A DNA stretch of 64,000 bases, taken from contig JAKAUZ010000013.1 of NCBI GenBank assembly GCA_021817415.1, positions 86,302-150,301 of the forward strand, given 5' to 3'. The stretch is from Thermoplasmata archaeon. Its GTDB lineage: Archaea; Thermoplasmatota; Thermoplasmata; Thermoplasmatales; GCA-001856825. Positions 32,353-42,416 of the stretch are shown here, piece after piece; position 1 is the first letter of the stretch, and every line of letters starts with the position of its first letter. Position numbers and translations under genes: made by a program. Below the pieces are notes generated by a model. It did no database searches. It was not told the origin of the DNA and saw nothing but the letters and a program-made list of their open reading frames with translations.

Positions 32353-34045
32353 TTCCGCCCCCTTGCAGTGTCTCTTTGGCTTCTATTGAGATTCCATGTT
32401 CTTCGTGTACATAACGTTCTCCCATAAGTGCTGAAAATATTGCTCCCAGGATGCTCATAGCCAAAGCGATATAAATTGCATAATCCAGGCCGATGATAAA
32501 TGAAGGACCAATTACATTCGGGAAAAATGAATTAGACTCTAAGGCTGCTCTTGCCCCAAGAGGGATCAAAGCAAAAAGGCTCTGCGGAATGATGCTCATC
32601 GGGCTCACTCCAAGAAATGCACCGAACAAAGCGCCAGATGGAGGTATCCCTGCCAATATTGTCGCGATTGAGGTAGGTACTCCAATCTTTATTGCATCAG
32701 AGTACATCGCACCAGGGACCTTAAGAGAGAATATAGTTATCGTAATGGAAAAGAATACCGCCATGCTTATTGTGGATGCGACATTATTGATTGTCATTCT
32801 CATCCCATTCGCAGATGCCCTATCCTTTGATGCGACCGCGTTCATGATCGCAGTTGTGTTAGGAGATGCGAACAGGCCGCCTCCAATGCCAATCACCACG
32901 AGTATAATTTCAAAGAACCATACGTTGAAGTTATATGGAACCATCGTCAGCAGCACCAGTCCAACTGCGGATATGACCATTCCTAAAGTTGCGTACAATC
33001 GTGCGCCGTATTTGTCGGTCAGTACCCCCCCAACCGGGCCAAATACAACCATGCCCAAAAGCATAGGCAGCATGTAGATCCCCGCCCAGAATGGAGTCTG
33101 GGAGTAACTGAATCCATGAAGGGGAAGGTAAATTCCCTGCAGCCATATGACCACAAGGAACATAATTGCCCCCCTCCCCATAGCTGCAAGGAACAAACTG
33201 ATATTTCCGTATGCGAATGGCTTGATTTTGAATAATGACAGGTTGAATAAGGGGTTCTTCACCCTCCTCTCAATCGCTATGAACGCAAATATCAGAGCAG
33301 TTCCAAGGATGAATGAAGCTATTACCCACGGGCTACCCCACCCCATTTGCTGATTGCCATAAGGCATCAAAGTATACGTGAAGCCCAAGCTGATCAAGAT
33401 CAGTGAAAGAGCGAGGGAAAGATTACCCAAAAAGTCTATACCAACTTTCTGTCTCGGGGCAGTCTCCTTGAGTTTCACGATTGACCACAGAGTACCTGCC
33501 ACTGCAAATGGAACGTTTACAATAAATACCATATGCCAGTCAAAGCTCGACAGAAGTCCACCTATGATAAGCCCTAACAAAGAACCGACCACAAATGAAA
33601 TCTGATTGATACCCAGTGCTTTTCCCCTTTCGTTTCCAGGAAATGCATCTGTCAGCAATGCGGTGCTATTCACCATCAGGAAACCAGCGCCCACTGCTTG
33701 TATCATCCTGAATCCAATTAAAATGGTTGCTCCGGTGTTCTTGGTACCGCCAGGAATAATCGACAGAAGCACCGACCCAACCGTGAAAATTATGAACCCC
33801 AAAGTGTACATTCTAGTTCTCCCAAAAATGTCAGAAATTCTGCCAAAGGTCACAAGGATTGACGCAAGTACTATGCTGTACCCCATTAAAATCCAGAGCA
33901 GGTAGATGAACTCTCCCGACTGGAATGGATCAATTCCGAGTCCTTTGAAAATGGCAGGTAAAGTGATCATCACAATGTTCATGTTAATCGCTGCCATCAA
34001 CGCTCCAAGCATCGTGTTAGTAAGAACAGTGTACTTGTATTCCAT
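32336..34045 (-). CDS. MFS drug:H+ antiporter (DHA2-like, 14 TM)
   Basis: GRISDIFGRTRMYTLGF, RMIQAVGAGFLMVNSTALLTDAFPGNERGKALG. Confidence 0.88.
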   Translation of the reverse strand: MEYKYTVLTNTMLGALMAAINMNIVMITLPAIFKGLGIDPFQSGEFIYLLWILMGYSIVLASILVTFGRISDIFGRTRMYTLGFIIFTVGSVLLSIIPGGTKNTGATILIGFRMIQAVGAGFLMVNSTALLTDAFPGNERGKALGINQISFVVGSLLGLIIGGLLSSFDWHMVFIVNVPFAVAGTLWSIVKLKETAPRQKVGIDFLGNLSLALSLILISLGFTYTLMPYGNQQMGWGSPWVIASFILGTALIFAFIAIERRVKNPLFNLSLFKIKPFAYGNISLFLAAMGRGAIMFLVVIWLQGIYLPLHGFSYSQTPFWAGIYMLPMLLGMVVFGPVGGVLTDKYGARLYATLGMVISAVGLVLLTMVPYNFNVWFFEIILVVIGIGGGLFASPNTTAIMNAVASKDRASANGMRMTINNVASTISMAVFFSITITIFSLKVPGAMYSDAIKIGVPTSIATILAGIPPSGALFGAFLGVSPMSIIPQSLFALIPLGARAALESNSFFPNVIGPSFIIGLDYAIYIALAMSILGAIFSALMGERYVHEEHGISIEAKETLQGGGNVGGK

Positions 34046-34224
34046 TGGCAGAGTGAGTTATTTTACCTATAAAAGATTTAGTTATAAATTTATTATAAAC
34101 CAAGAAATTTCGAGCCATTCTAAAATACCTTTGAGCACTTCATTGGGAAATGTTGGATGAAGAAATATTATTGTGCTGGAAGTTAACCAATCCAGATTTC
34201 GGCATGTAAATGAAAAACAGGCTA

Positions 34225-34299
34225 TGGGGTCGATCGGATTTGGACCGACGACCTCCCGGTTATCAGCCGGGTGCTCTGACCAATCTAAGCTACGACCCC
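34225..34299 (-). tRNA. tRNA-Ile (GAT)
   Basis: Minus strand GGGGTCGTAGCTTAGATTGGTCAGAGCACCCGGCTGATAACCGGGAGGTCGTCGGTCCAAATCCGATCGACCCCA; loop CTGATAA. Confidence 0.95.
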
Positions 34300-34486
34300 T
34301 AAATTTCCATAAGTATGAGAAATATTAATGTTTATCTGTACTGGCAGACGAGGAATGTCGATCTGAAGGTAAAATGGAATCCCATATAAGAAAATCAATT
34401 TCAACAGTATTAGATCAGAATAGTGCATTCGCAGGCAGCAACTCGAATATTCAATAGAAAACTTCAAAATAAAATGATAAAAAGGA

Positions 34487-34627
34487 TTAAACTTCCTGGG
34501 AGATCGTCTCTATCTCTTGCAGTATATCCTTCGCAATCCTTCCGACTTCCGTTTCCTGTTCAGAAAGCAATTCCACGTCTTCCAGGGTGTGATTTCTCAT
34601 CCAATTTACAACAGTTTTCTTTGGCAT
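34487..34627 (-). CDS. Small 46-aa hypothetical protein
   Basis: MPKKTVVNWMRNHTLEDVELLSEQETEVGRIAKDILQEIETISQEV; TATA box AGTATATATAGG about 25-35 nt upstream, consistent with leaderless mRNA. Confidence 0.55.
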   Translation of the reverse strand: MPKKTVVNWMRNHTLEDVELLSEQETEVGRIAKDILQEIETISQEV

Positions 34628-34699
34628 ATGACATCTGTATGATAATTGTCAGACACCTATATATACTTTTTCTATATTCATTCTGCGAATAGAATATAA

Positions 34700-37126
34700 T
34701 TATTTTTTGGATTTGATTTTGCCCTCCAGTTCAGTGATTCTTTCCTTGATCTTTTCAATCTGCTCCTGTAATCCTTTGATCTTTTCATTTGGGGGGAACC
34801 CTCTGAATTCCATTGCTTCTCTTATTGCTCTCCTTGTTCTCCCGTCTGGTTCCTTTGATAAATATTTACCCAGGCTATTGATTAAATTTGCATCACCAAT
34901 TTCCTTTAAGCTGTCAGCCACGCTTAACCTGACTGCAAAGAAGCCATCCTCCATCGCATCCAGCAGAAACTTTCCTAACGATCTATCTTTCCAGTACAAT
35001 TTCCCGATAGCTCTGATGGCAGTTGCCCTAATCATCCAGTTGTATTCCTTCCCGTAATATTTCTTTATGACGGGGAGGAGAGAAACATCACCGATTTCGG
35101 CCATGGCATTCAGCGCGGCAATCCTGACAACATCATCATAGGAGTCTGTGTTCAGCCCTTTATTGAGAAGGTCAACGGACAGCTCATTCCCATTCTTCTG
35201 AGCTGCCGTGATAATCTCAGCCCTGATGAAATAGCCCGTCTCTTTCTGGAACATTCCAACCAACTTATCAAAAATTATTCTGCTCCTCAATTTACCCGAG
35301 GCTTTGACAACTTCCCTCCTGGAATCGTAGTCGTCGGTATCCAGGAATTTCAGGAGTGAATTAATTGCTGCGTCTCCTCCTATCCTAGCAACAGCATCCG
35401 CAATTTTTCCTTTCACGTACCAGAATTTTTCCTCGAAAAATGAACCTTCAAGGAACTCTATTTCTGAGGCGCCGAACTTTGATAACTCTATTGCAGCTTC
35501 TGCCCTTTCAAGGACGCTTCTACCATTTCCCAGGACATATCGAACCTCTTCCTTCGGGCGATCGAAATCCATGACCTTGAGAACCTTGCTTTCCGGATCA
35601 ACTGATATTCCCTTCAGTCCCCTCCTCTCAAATTCGAACTCGTTCACTTCCGATTTTATTTCCACTTCGCTTTCCTCGACTCTGTCTTCAAAATAGATTC
35701 TTATGGGTACCCTCAGATCATAAATCTTCCCTGCCTGTGTTATCCTCAGCTTGGTCCTGCCTTTGGACGTAACCTCTTTGACTTTGAATTCAGGATGGCC
35801 AGGTTCATTTATGAATTGATGAAACACACCTTCAAGTGAGAACCCTGACGCATGCGAGAGTGCTTTCCTGAAGTCCTCGCTTGAAACTCCGCTTTCTTTG
35901 TTGGTTTCAAGATAATATTTTACTCCCTTCCAGAAGATTTCATCCCCCAGGTAGTAATTTAGGTATCTCAACACGAGGGAAGCTTTCTGGTAGAGGTGCC
36001 TGTCGAATAGTTCCGCAGGATCCTTATACCTGTGTTCGACGATTGGCCTACCATAGTCTTCTGAGAATTCACGCAAGTAGATCTCCTTGTGTTTCTGTAC
36101 CTCCACCAGGAATTCATCAGTTCCCCTGTATCTTTCTCTATAGATGAGTGCCATATATGTGGCGAATCCCTCATTCAACCAGGCCTGGGACCAATCTTTG
36201 CATGTAACGTAGTCTCCAAACCACTGATGTGCCAGCTCATGGCAAACAAGACTTTCTGACTGGTAATCTAAATGTGCTGTCTTGTCGTGGAGTGTCCTTT
36301 CGGTGAGGGTAGTCGCGCTTAAATTTTCCATTCCGCCGAACACAAATTCGGCAACGCACGTCTGGCTATACTTCTCGTAGGGATATTTCACGCCCGTCTT
36401 GCTGGAGAGAAACTCCATCATATCAGGCGTATTCTGGAATGCAAGCTGTGCTTCCTTTTCTAAATTTGCCGGAAAGTAGGAAATTATGGGCACGCCCTGC
36501 CATTCCTGTTTCATTTCCTTGAACTTCCCCGCAATGACGCTTACAAGGTAAGTGGGGAACCTGAAATCCTCTTTGTATATGAAGGTCTTAACCTCCCCCT
36601 CCACTTCCTGCACAAGTAGTCCGTTGCTTATGACCATATATCCTTTGGGGACGGTGACCCTGATCTCGTACGAACTTCTGGTGTTGGGGTAATCAAAGCA
36701 GGGGAACCACCCGTGGTTATCCATATCCTCACCTTGTGTCCAGAACTGTCTTCCTTCAGCAGTATCCACAAAGAATCCTCCCCTTCGTGGGTATGCCTTG
36801 TAGGTGATGGTAAAAATGTACTTCCCAAATGGCTTGAATTCGTTGTATATGATGACCTTCTCTGGAAAAGTCTCGAATTTCACCGGAACACCTTTCACGG
36901 ACACGTTATAAATATTCATGTCAACAGCATCAATTTCTACCGAAGTTCTAGGGAGGCTGTTCATAACCACATCAAGTTCAACTTTCCCCTCAATCGCCTT
37001 CTCTTCAAAATTGATCTTTATGTCGATAACTGTTCTCTTTACTTCAAATGATTTTTCCCTCTCGACTTTATATTCATAACCGCTCAGGACAAAAGGTTTG
37101 ATGTCTTGGCTCTCCATATCAACCAA
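34700..37126 (-). CDS. Tricorn protease interacting factor F2/F3-type M1 aminopeptidase
   Basis: FGGMENLSATTLTE, HELAHQWFGDYVTCKDWSQAWLNEGFATY (HEXXH-x18-E); HEAT-like C-terminus. Confidence 0.92.
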   Translation of the reverse strand: MVDMESQDIKPFVLSGYEYKVEREKSFEVKRTVIDIKINFEEKAIEGKVELDVVMNSLPRTSVEIDAVDMNIYNVSVKGVPVKFETFPEKVIIYNEFKPFGKYIFTITYKAYPRRGGFFVDTAEGRQFWTQGEDMDNHGWFPCFDYPNTRSSYEIRVTVPKGYMVISNGLLVQEVEGEVKTFIYKEDFRFPTYLVSVIAGKFKEMKQEWQGVPIISYFPANLEKEAQLAFQNTPDMMEFLSSKTGVKYPYEKYSQTCVAEFVFGGMENLSATTLTERTLHDKTAHLDYQSESLVCHELAHQWFGDYVTCKDWSQAWLNEGFATYMALIYRERYRGTDEFLVEVQKHKEIYLREFSEDYGRPIVEHRYKDPAELFDRHLYQKASLVLRYLNYYLGDEIFWKGVKYYLETNKESGVSSEDFRKALSHASGFSLEGVFHQFINEPGHPEFKVKEVTSKGRTKLRITQAGKIYDLRVPIRIYFEDRVEESEVEIKSEVNEFEFERRGLKGISVDPESKVLKVMDFDRPKEEVRYVLGNGRSVLERAEAAIELSKFGASEIEFLEGSFFEEKFWYVKGKIADAVARIGGDAAINSLLKFLDTDDYDSRREVVKASGKLRSRIIFDKLVGMFQKETGYFIRAEIITAAQKNGNELSVDLLNKGLNTDSYDDVVRIAALNAMAEIGDVSLLPVIKKYYGKEYNWMIRATAIRAIGKLYWKDRSLGKFLLDAMEDGFFAVRLSVADSLKEIGDANLINSLGKYLSKEPDGRTRRAIREAMEFRGFPPNEKIKGLQEQIEKIKERITELEGKIKSKK

Positions 37127-37197
37127 TAAGATATCATGATATTATTCTTTTTGAACTTCCCAAAATGACCTTCCCAGTAATCTTATTGCAACCAGCG

Positions 37198-38049
37198 TCA
37201 AGATGCTGGAAATGATTCTCCTCCAATGCTATCAGCTATAGCGTCAATCACGGCATCATCATCGTTCGGGGACGGTATCCTGGAGTACTTCAGTCCATTT
37301 GATTCCATTTTGTGCTTCAAATCCCAGTCAAGGTCATATAGAATCTCAATGTGCTCATAGAGGAATCCTATTGGGGAAAGAATCACCTCATTGAATCCTC
37401 TCCGTCTCGCATAGGAAATGCAGTAATCCGGATATGGCCCGAGCCAGCTTTTTGCAAACGGCCCCTGGCTGTGATAGATGTTTATGTATTCCCTATCTCC
37501 AGCAATCATTCTAGATGCACTGCTAATCAGGGACGGATAAGGGTCGTATCCCCGAATTGGGATGCTGTGTGCTGAAAAGACCAACAACTTCTTTTGTTCT
37601 CCTATTCGTTGCTTGTAATATTCAATCAACCCGGTGGAGAAGCCTATGTTAGTAATTCTGTGAAAATGCCTTTTTCCAAGAGCGTTCTCAAGCGTCAGGA
37701 AATATTCGTCAAATATCTGCTTTGAATAAATTGGGAAAAGAGGGGCCTCGTACACATCTTCTTCCTTTATCATTCCACGTGCATCTTTTAGGGAAGGCTT
37801 GTAATGTTTAGTCAGCAGATACACGTTGAAGCCTTCAGATGTCATCCTGTCTCTCAGTTTCTCTCCTATCTTTTTCACAATTGCCGTGGATGGAGTCTTT
37901 CCCCCAATCAAATTCAGTTTCCTGATATTCTCGTCCACAAGTGACTGTGGAGGTTGTCTGCCCCTGAGTATGTCCTTAAGGTAATCAGTCATTTCAGCTG
38001 TTGTTTCAGGGAAGCCATAGTACATCAACACCAGGGCTTTTTCATTCAA
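37198..38049 (-). CDS. hemH: Ferrochelatase
   Basis: LVLMYYGFPET, LLVFSAHSIP (catalytic His), SPIGFLYEHIEILYDLDWDLK (catalytic Glu region). Confidence 0.9.
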   Translation of the reverse strand: MNEKALVLMYYGFPETTAEMTDYLKDILRGRQPPQSLVDENIRKLNLIGGKTPSTAIVKKIGEKLRDRMTSEGFNVYLLTKHYKPSLKDARGMIKEEDVYEAPLFPIYSKQIFDEYFLTLENALGKRHFHRITNIGFSTGLIEYYKQRIGEQKKLLVFSAHSIPIRGYDPYPSLISSASRMIAGDREYINIYHSQGPFAKSWLGPYPDYCISYARRRGFNEVILSPIGFLYEHIEILYDLDWDLKHKMESNGLKYSRIPSPNDDDAVIDAIADSIGGESFPAS

Positions 38050-39001
38050 ATTTCTTCACCTCATCGACTATGAAATTCAATTTGCCAGGATCAGCCCAGG
38101 GAGGTACACCATGCCCCAGATTGAAAATATGCCCTTCCATTTTCCTCCCTTCACTCATTATTCTCCTTATCTCTCCTCTCAGGAATGCATCGTCAGCAGA
38201 CAGAAGATATGGATCAAGGTTGCCCTGAACGACGCAATTCTGGCACTTCTCTTTGAATGCCTGAAAACCAGTTCTCCAGTCTATCGAAAAAACATCTATC
38301 TCAGTTTTACTGAATTCACCAAACAAATGCGTAGATCCCTCGGAAAAGAATATCACGGGTTTTCCGAGCTCCTTCACCCGCCTGATGAACTCCTCTTCCA
38401 ATTCTCCAAGAAATTTCCGATAGAAATTCAGAGAAACATTACCAACCCAGGACTCAAAGACCTGTATGATATCACATCCAGCGTCAACTTGCAATTTTGC
38501 AAATGAAACCAACTCCTCTATTAATCTATCAGTGGGTTTTCCATCCAGCAGAGACAGCTTGGTCTTGGGGTACCCTTTCTCCCCTTTATCCAGGGCATAT
38601 GACAGGACTGTAAAGGGTCCTCCCGTGATACCTATTATTGTCTTGTTACTGTGACCCTGCGAAATCCTGTTGATCGCCTTTCTTAACGGAGGGTAGTAAT
38701 CGAATTCCTCCTTCTCCTCTGAAATTTCAATTCCATTCTCGTAACTTACCTTCAGTCCGATCTTTGTCAATGGCAGAAGAATGTCAGTGAATACTACAAT
38801 GCCGTCAGTTGGAAAATATTTCAATGGCAGTGTCGACACTCCTTCTATGACTTCCGAATCTTTCATCATCCCCAGGAAAGAGTATTTGTTCTTCAAAACA
38901 GAGTATTCAGGCAGGTATCTTCCTGCCTGTCTCATGAACCAGACTGCGTTCTCATTGATTTCCCTCTTAGCGATCCTGAATATAATCTTGCTTTCACTCA
39001 T
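38042..39001 (-). CDS. hemE: Uroporphyrinogen decarboxylase
   Basis: AVWFMRQAGRYLPEY, VFTDILLPL, GGPFTVLSYAL, CVVQGNLDPYLL, FNLGHGVPPWADP. Confidence 0.93.
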   Translation of the reverse strand: MSESKIIFRIAKREINENAVWFMRQAGRYLPEYSVLKNKYSFLGMMKDSEVIEGVSTLPLKYFPTDGIVVFTDILLPLTKIGLKVSYENGIEISEEKEEFDYYPPLRKAINRISQGHSNKTIIGITGGPFTVLSYALDKGEKGYPKTKLSLLDGKPTDRLIEELVSFAKLQVDAGCDIIQVFESWVGNVSLNFYRKFLGELEEEFIRRVKELGKPVIFFSEGSTHLFGEFSKTEIDVFSIDWRTGFQAFKEKCQNCVVQGNLDPYLLSADDAFLRGEIRRIMSEGRKMEGHIFNLGHGVPPWADPGKLNFIVDEVKKFE

Positions 39002-39573
39002 TATTCTTTAAGCCAGAAATACTATTTATCTTTTCAATAAGTCGCTCGAAGATGGGACATAAAACATAATTGATTCCTTCGCAATCTTGAAACAATCAAT
39101 CAAACCTACATTTATCCAAAATTTACTGGGCTACAGGGAAATGAACGCATGGAAAAAATGTACTCCAAACTTACAGGCCAAATAATCTAACATTCCCAAA
39201 TAAATGGTAATGGCACATACCATTGACGAGAATGCCAGGTAGTCCATTGTTACTTCAAACAGCGATGTCCACTATTTTTCCATCTAACTGGTGATGTAAC
39301 TGCGAAAATTACGAAATACTCAAAATAGATTCGACCGATGGAATTTCTGGTTCCAACCGAGCATTCACCAGCGATTTTTGCACTCCCCTCCGGAACTTAA
39401 TAAAAGAGAACATTTTCCTCGACATTAAAATGTCCAGCGAGGGGAGGCAAATGAAGTCAATCATCTTGATCGCGACTACTGGGTACCATGAAAAAAAGCT
39501 AAAACTACCTGCAGTTGCAGTATGACACAATTTGACTGCATCAGAACATTTTTCTTAAATATGCATCCTCGAT

Positions 39574-40713
39574 ATGCCCTTAATGAGTTCGAGGCCCTTC
39601 GATTATAACTCTAAACCTATACTGATTTTCTGGGAGACCACAAAGGCATGTGATCTGGCCTGTAAGCACTGCAGGGCGTCCGCGCTGACTGAGGGGCTTC
39701 CAGATGAAATGAACTTGGAGCAGTCATTCAATCTTCTTGATCAAATCAAGAGTTTTGGTCCTCCCTACCCCGTCCTCATACTTACGGGGGGAGACATAAT
39801 GAAGAAGAAGGGGCTTGAGCAAATATTAAAACGGGCAAAGGAACTGGGATTACCAGTTTCCATGTCCCCAAGCGCAACTCCGCTGCTCGGTGAGGAAGCC
39901 TACGCACTGATGAAAAAGTATGGGGTTAAGTCACTTTCTTTGAGTCTTGATGGTTCCAGTCCGTTTACCCATGACTGGCTGAGAGGGATAGAAGGGACAT
40001 TCGACAGGACGGTTAGACTGATGAGGGAAATAATTTCGGAAGGTTTCACTTTACAGATAAACACCGCTGTCTTCAGAAGAAATGTGATGGAATTACCAGA
40101 AATACTCAAGATACTTGTTGATAATAAGGTGAAAACCTGGGAAGTTTTCTTTTTGATCAAGACTGGCAGGGGAATAGACAGGGAGGATCTCGACCCCCAG
40201 GGCTACGAAGACGTCAACAATTACCTCTCATTTGCCTCAAGGTACGGAGTGGTCGTGCGTACGGTAGAAGCTCCTTTTTTCAGAAGAATAATGCTGGAGA
40301 GAGCAAGGCAGGATTATGATGGAGGTGAAACTTATAAGAACCTTGTTTCCAAGACCATCGAACTGTTGGGGAAGCCAGGCGAAAGGAGCCAAGGACATAC
40401 ATCAAATACCAGAGATGGGAAAGGGATAATCTTTGTTTCCCACAACGGTGATGTAAATCCATCAGGTTTCCTCCCATACAATCTCGGAAATGTCAAGGAA
40501 AAGAGCATAGTCGATATATACAGGAACAATGAGATACTAATCAAAATGAGAGATCCAAAGAATTTCAAAGGGAGATGCGGAATCTGTGAGTACGGCGATA
40601 TCTGTGGTGGTTCAAGGTCCAGGGCTTTCAGTTACTACGGTGATCTCTTCCAGGAGGATCCTATGTGTATTTACGTTCCCCAGGCCCTGAAAAGCTTGAA
40701 TAGTACTAGGTAA
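39574..40713 (+). CDS. Radical SAM/SPASM protein, NirJ/AhbD-like
   Basis: ETTKACDLACKHCRASA (CxxxCxxC) and C-terminal CGICEYGDICGGSRSRAFSYYGDLFQEDPMC. Confidence 0.85.
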   Translation: MPLMSSRPFDYNSKPILIFWETTKACDLACKHCRASALTEGLPDEMNLEQSFNLLDQIKSFGPPYPVLILTGGDIMKKKGLEQILKRAKELGLPVSMSPSATPLLGEEAYALMKKYGVKSLSLSLDGSSPFTHDWLRGIEGTFDRTVRLMREIISEGFTLQINTAVFRRNVMELPEILKILVDNKVKTWEVFFLIKTGRGIDREDLDPQGYEDVNNYLSFASRYGVVVRTVEAPFFRRIMLERARQDYDGGETYKNLVSKTIELLGKPGERSQGHTSNTRDGKGIIFVSHNGDVNPSGFLPYNLGNVKEKSIVDIYRNNEILIKMRDPKNFKGRCGICEYGDICGGSRSRAFSYYGDLFQEDPMCIYVPQALKSLNSTR

Positions 40714-40728
40714 TTAATCACGATTAAA

Positions 40729-41232
40729 ATGGATCTAATCTTGATTACGCTAATTTTCATTCACGTCATATCTGCCGTCTTTCTGGTAGGCTCATCCATA
40801 TTTGTCTGGGTAATAGTTTGGCCCGCAAGCAGCATTACCTTGACTGACGAAAAATTAAGAACTAGATTCATGACTGCAATGGGAAAGAAATACGCCCTTT
40901 ACACGAACATTACGACGGTATTGCTGATAATAACTGGAATCTCTCTTATTTATTATGTCAGGCCGGATTATATAACGAACTTCTCGGCTTCAATACACAC
41001 GACATGGGGATACGTTCTTACGGTAAAAATCGTGGCGGTTGCACTCATGTACCTGATACTTTATGGAAACAATCTGTGGCACGGGAAGAAGTTCCCAAAA
41101 CTTGCAGAGGATGGTAAATTCGATGAATTAAAGAGGATGAGGAAATTAGCTCATTATCTATCTTTCATTACAGTTGGCCTGATGATCGTGATAGTGCTGA
41201 TCGCCAACATACTTGCGGGGGTGTTTTTCTGA
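40729..41232 (+). CDS. Four-TM membrane protein, CopD/HemJ-like
   Basis: FIHVISAVFLVGSSIFVWVIVWP; GYVLTVKIVAVALMYLILYGN; located inside heme operon. Confidence 0.55.
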   Translation: MDLILITLIFIHVISAVFLVGSSIFVWVIVWPASSITLTDEKLRTRFMTAMGKKYALYTNITTVLLIITGISLIYYVRPDYITNFSASIHTTWGYVLTVKIVAVALMYLILYGNNLWHGKKFPKLAEDGKFDELKRMRKLAHYLSFITVGLMIVIVLIANILAGVFF

Positions 41233-42416
41233 AGACCAGCAGGAGTCTTTACGCAAAAGCTACAAGGATTTTCCCGAAGGGAGTCAACAGCCCGGTAAGA
41301 TTCTACCCACCAAACCCCGTCTATCTGGCAAGCGGGAAAGGACCATTTGTCTATGACGTTGAGGGGAGGAAGTATACCGATTACCTCCTGGCATTTGGGC
41401 CAATGATACTAGGCCATTCCCATCCGGAGGTGGTGAAGAGAATTGAGGAAAGGGCAGAAAACGGCACAATGTTCGGGGCCCCTATAGAAGAGGAAGTCAA
41501 GTTCGGAGAGTTAATCAAAAGAAGTTCAGGACTTGACAGGATAAGAATTGTAAATACAGGAACTGAAGCGACTCTCCACGCACTGAGGCTCTCAATATTT
41601 CACACTAAAAGGAAGAAGATACTCAAGATAAAGGGGGGCTATCATGGAACTCATGTTTACAACTATCCCTCGGAATCAGTAGATGAAATAGATTTCAATT
41701 CAGCTGAAAGGGCAAAAGAGAGTCTGGAAAAGAAAGAATATGCTGCAATAATAATGGAGCCGATAATGGGCAATGCAGGCGTAATTATGCCCAAAGAAGG
41801 TTATCTTGAGGAGGTCCAGGATCTGGCGCACAAGGCTGGAACACTTTTCATCATGGACGAGGTCATAACAGGCTACAGAACTTCTTTTTCACCATATTAT
41901 AAGACGCATAAATTGAAACCTGACCTGGTGACATTTGGAAAGATTGTCGGTGGAGGATTGCCTTTGGCGATTTATGGCGGATCTGAGAACATAATGAATG
42001 AAGTCAAGCCAGAGGGAGCATTCCAGCAGGCAGGGACCTATTCGGCAAACCCTCTTTCTGTGGCTGCTGGCCTGGAAACGCTCAATTTATTGAAGAAGAA
42101 GGATTATTCACGGCTGAAGCATATGACTGAAGTCTCTGCCAGAGAACTGAATAAAGCTGGCGTGACCGTCAACAGCGCTACCGGCATGCTCTCATTCTTC
42201 TTTACAGAGAAAGAGGTGAATGACCTTGGAGACGTCAATTCGTCCAAGCATGATCTGTACCTGAAATTCTTTAGATCAATGCTTGACGCAGGTATATACC
42301 TGCCGGCAGCGTACGACGAATCTCTGTTCATCAGCTTTGCCCATACCGAGAAGCAGGTAAGGGATTCATTTTCTAAAATGGCCGAGGAAGTAGAAAGGAT
42401 ATGGAAAGGAAAATAA
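41229..42416 (+). CDS. hemL: Glutamate-1-semialdehyde 2,1-aminomutase
   Basis: Extended upstream of track ORF: LKTSRSLYAKATRIFPKGVNSPVRFYPPNPVYLASGKGPFVYDVEGRKYTDYLLAFGPMILGHSHPEV...; PLP site VTFGKIVGGGLPLAIYGG; CTG start overlapping upstream TGA, GGGGGTG SD-like upstream. Confidence 0.88.
   Translation: MKTSRSLYAKATRIFPKGVNSPVRFYPPNPVYLASGKGPFVYDVEGRKYTDYLLAFGPMILGHSHPEVVKRIEERAENGTMFGAPIEEEVKFGELIKRSSGLDRIRIVNTGTEATLHALRLSIFHTKRKKILKIKGGYHGTHVYNYPSESVDEIDFNSAERAKESLEKKEYAAIIMEPIMGNAGVIMPKEGYLEEVQDLAHKAGTLFIMDEVITGYRTSFSPYYKTHKLKPDLVTFGKIVGGGLPLAIYGGSENIMNEVKPEGAFQQAGTYSANPLSVAAGLETLNLLKKKDYSRLKHMTEVSARELNKAGVTVNSATGMLSFFFTEKEVNDLGDVNSSKHDLYLKFFRSMLDAGIYLPAAYDESLFISFAHTEKQVRDSFSKMAEEVERIWKGK

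Noticed and set aside
32493-33077. 194-aa plus-strand ORF antisense to the MFS transporter
   Set aside because: Overlaps a convincing MFS gene; no independent promoter or domain
39002-39573. Minus-strand 73-aa ORF and short plus-strand ORF in the divergent heme intergenic region
   Set aside because: No motif or promoter support; probably a regulatory intergenic spacer
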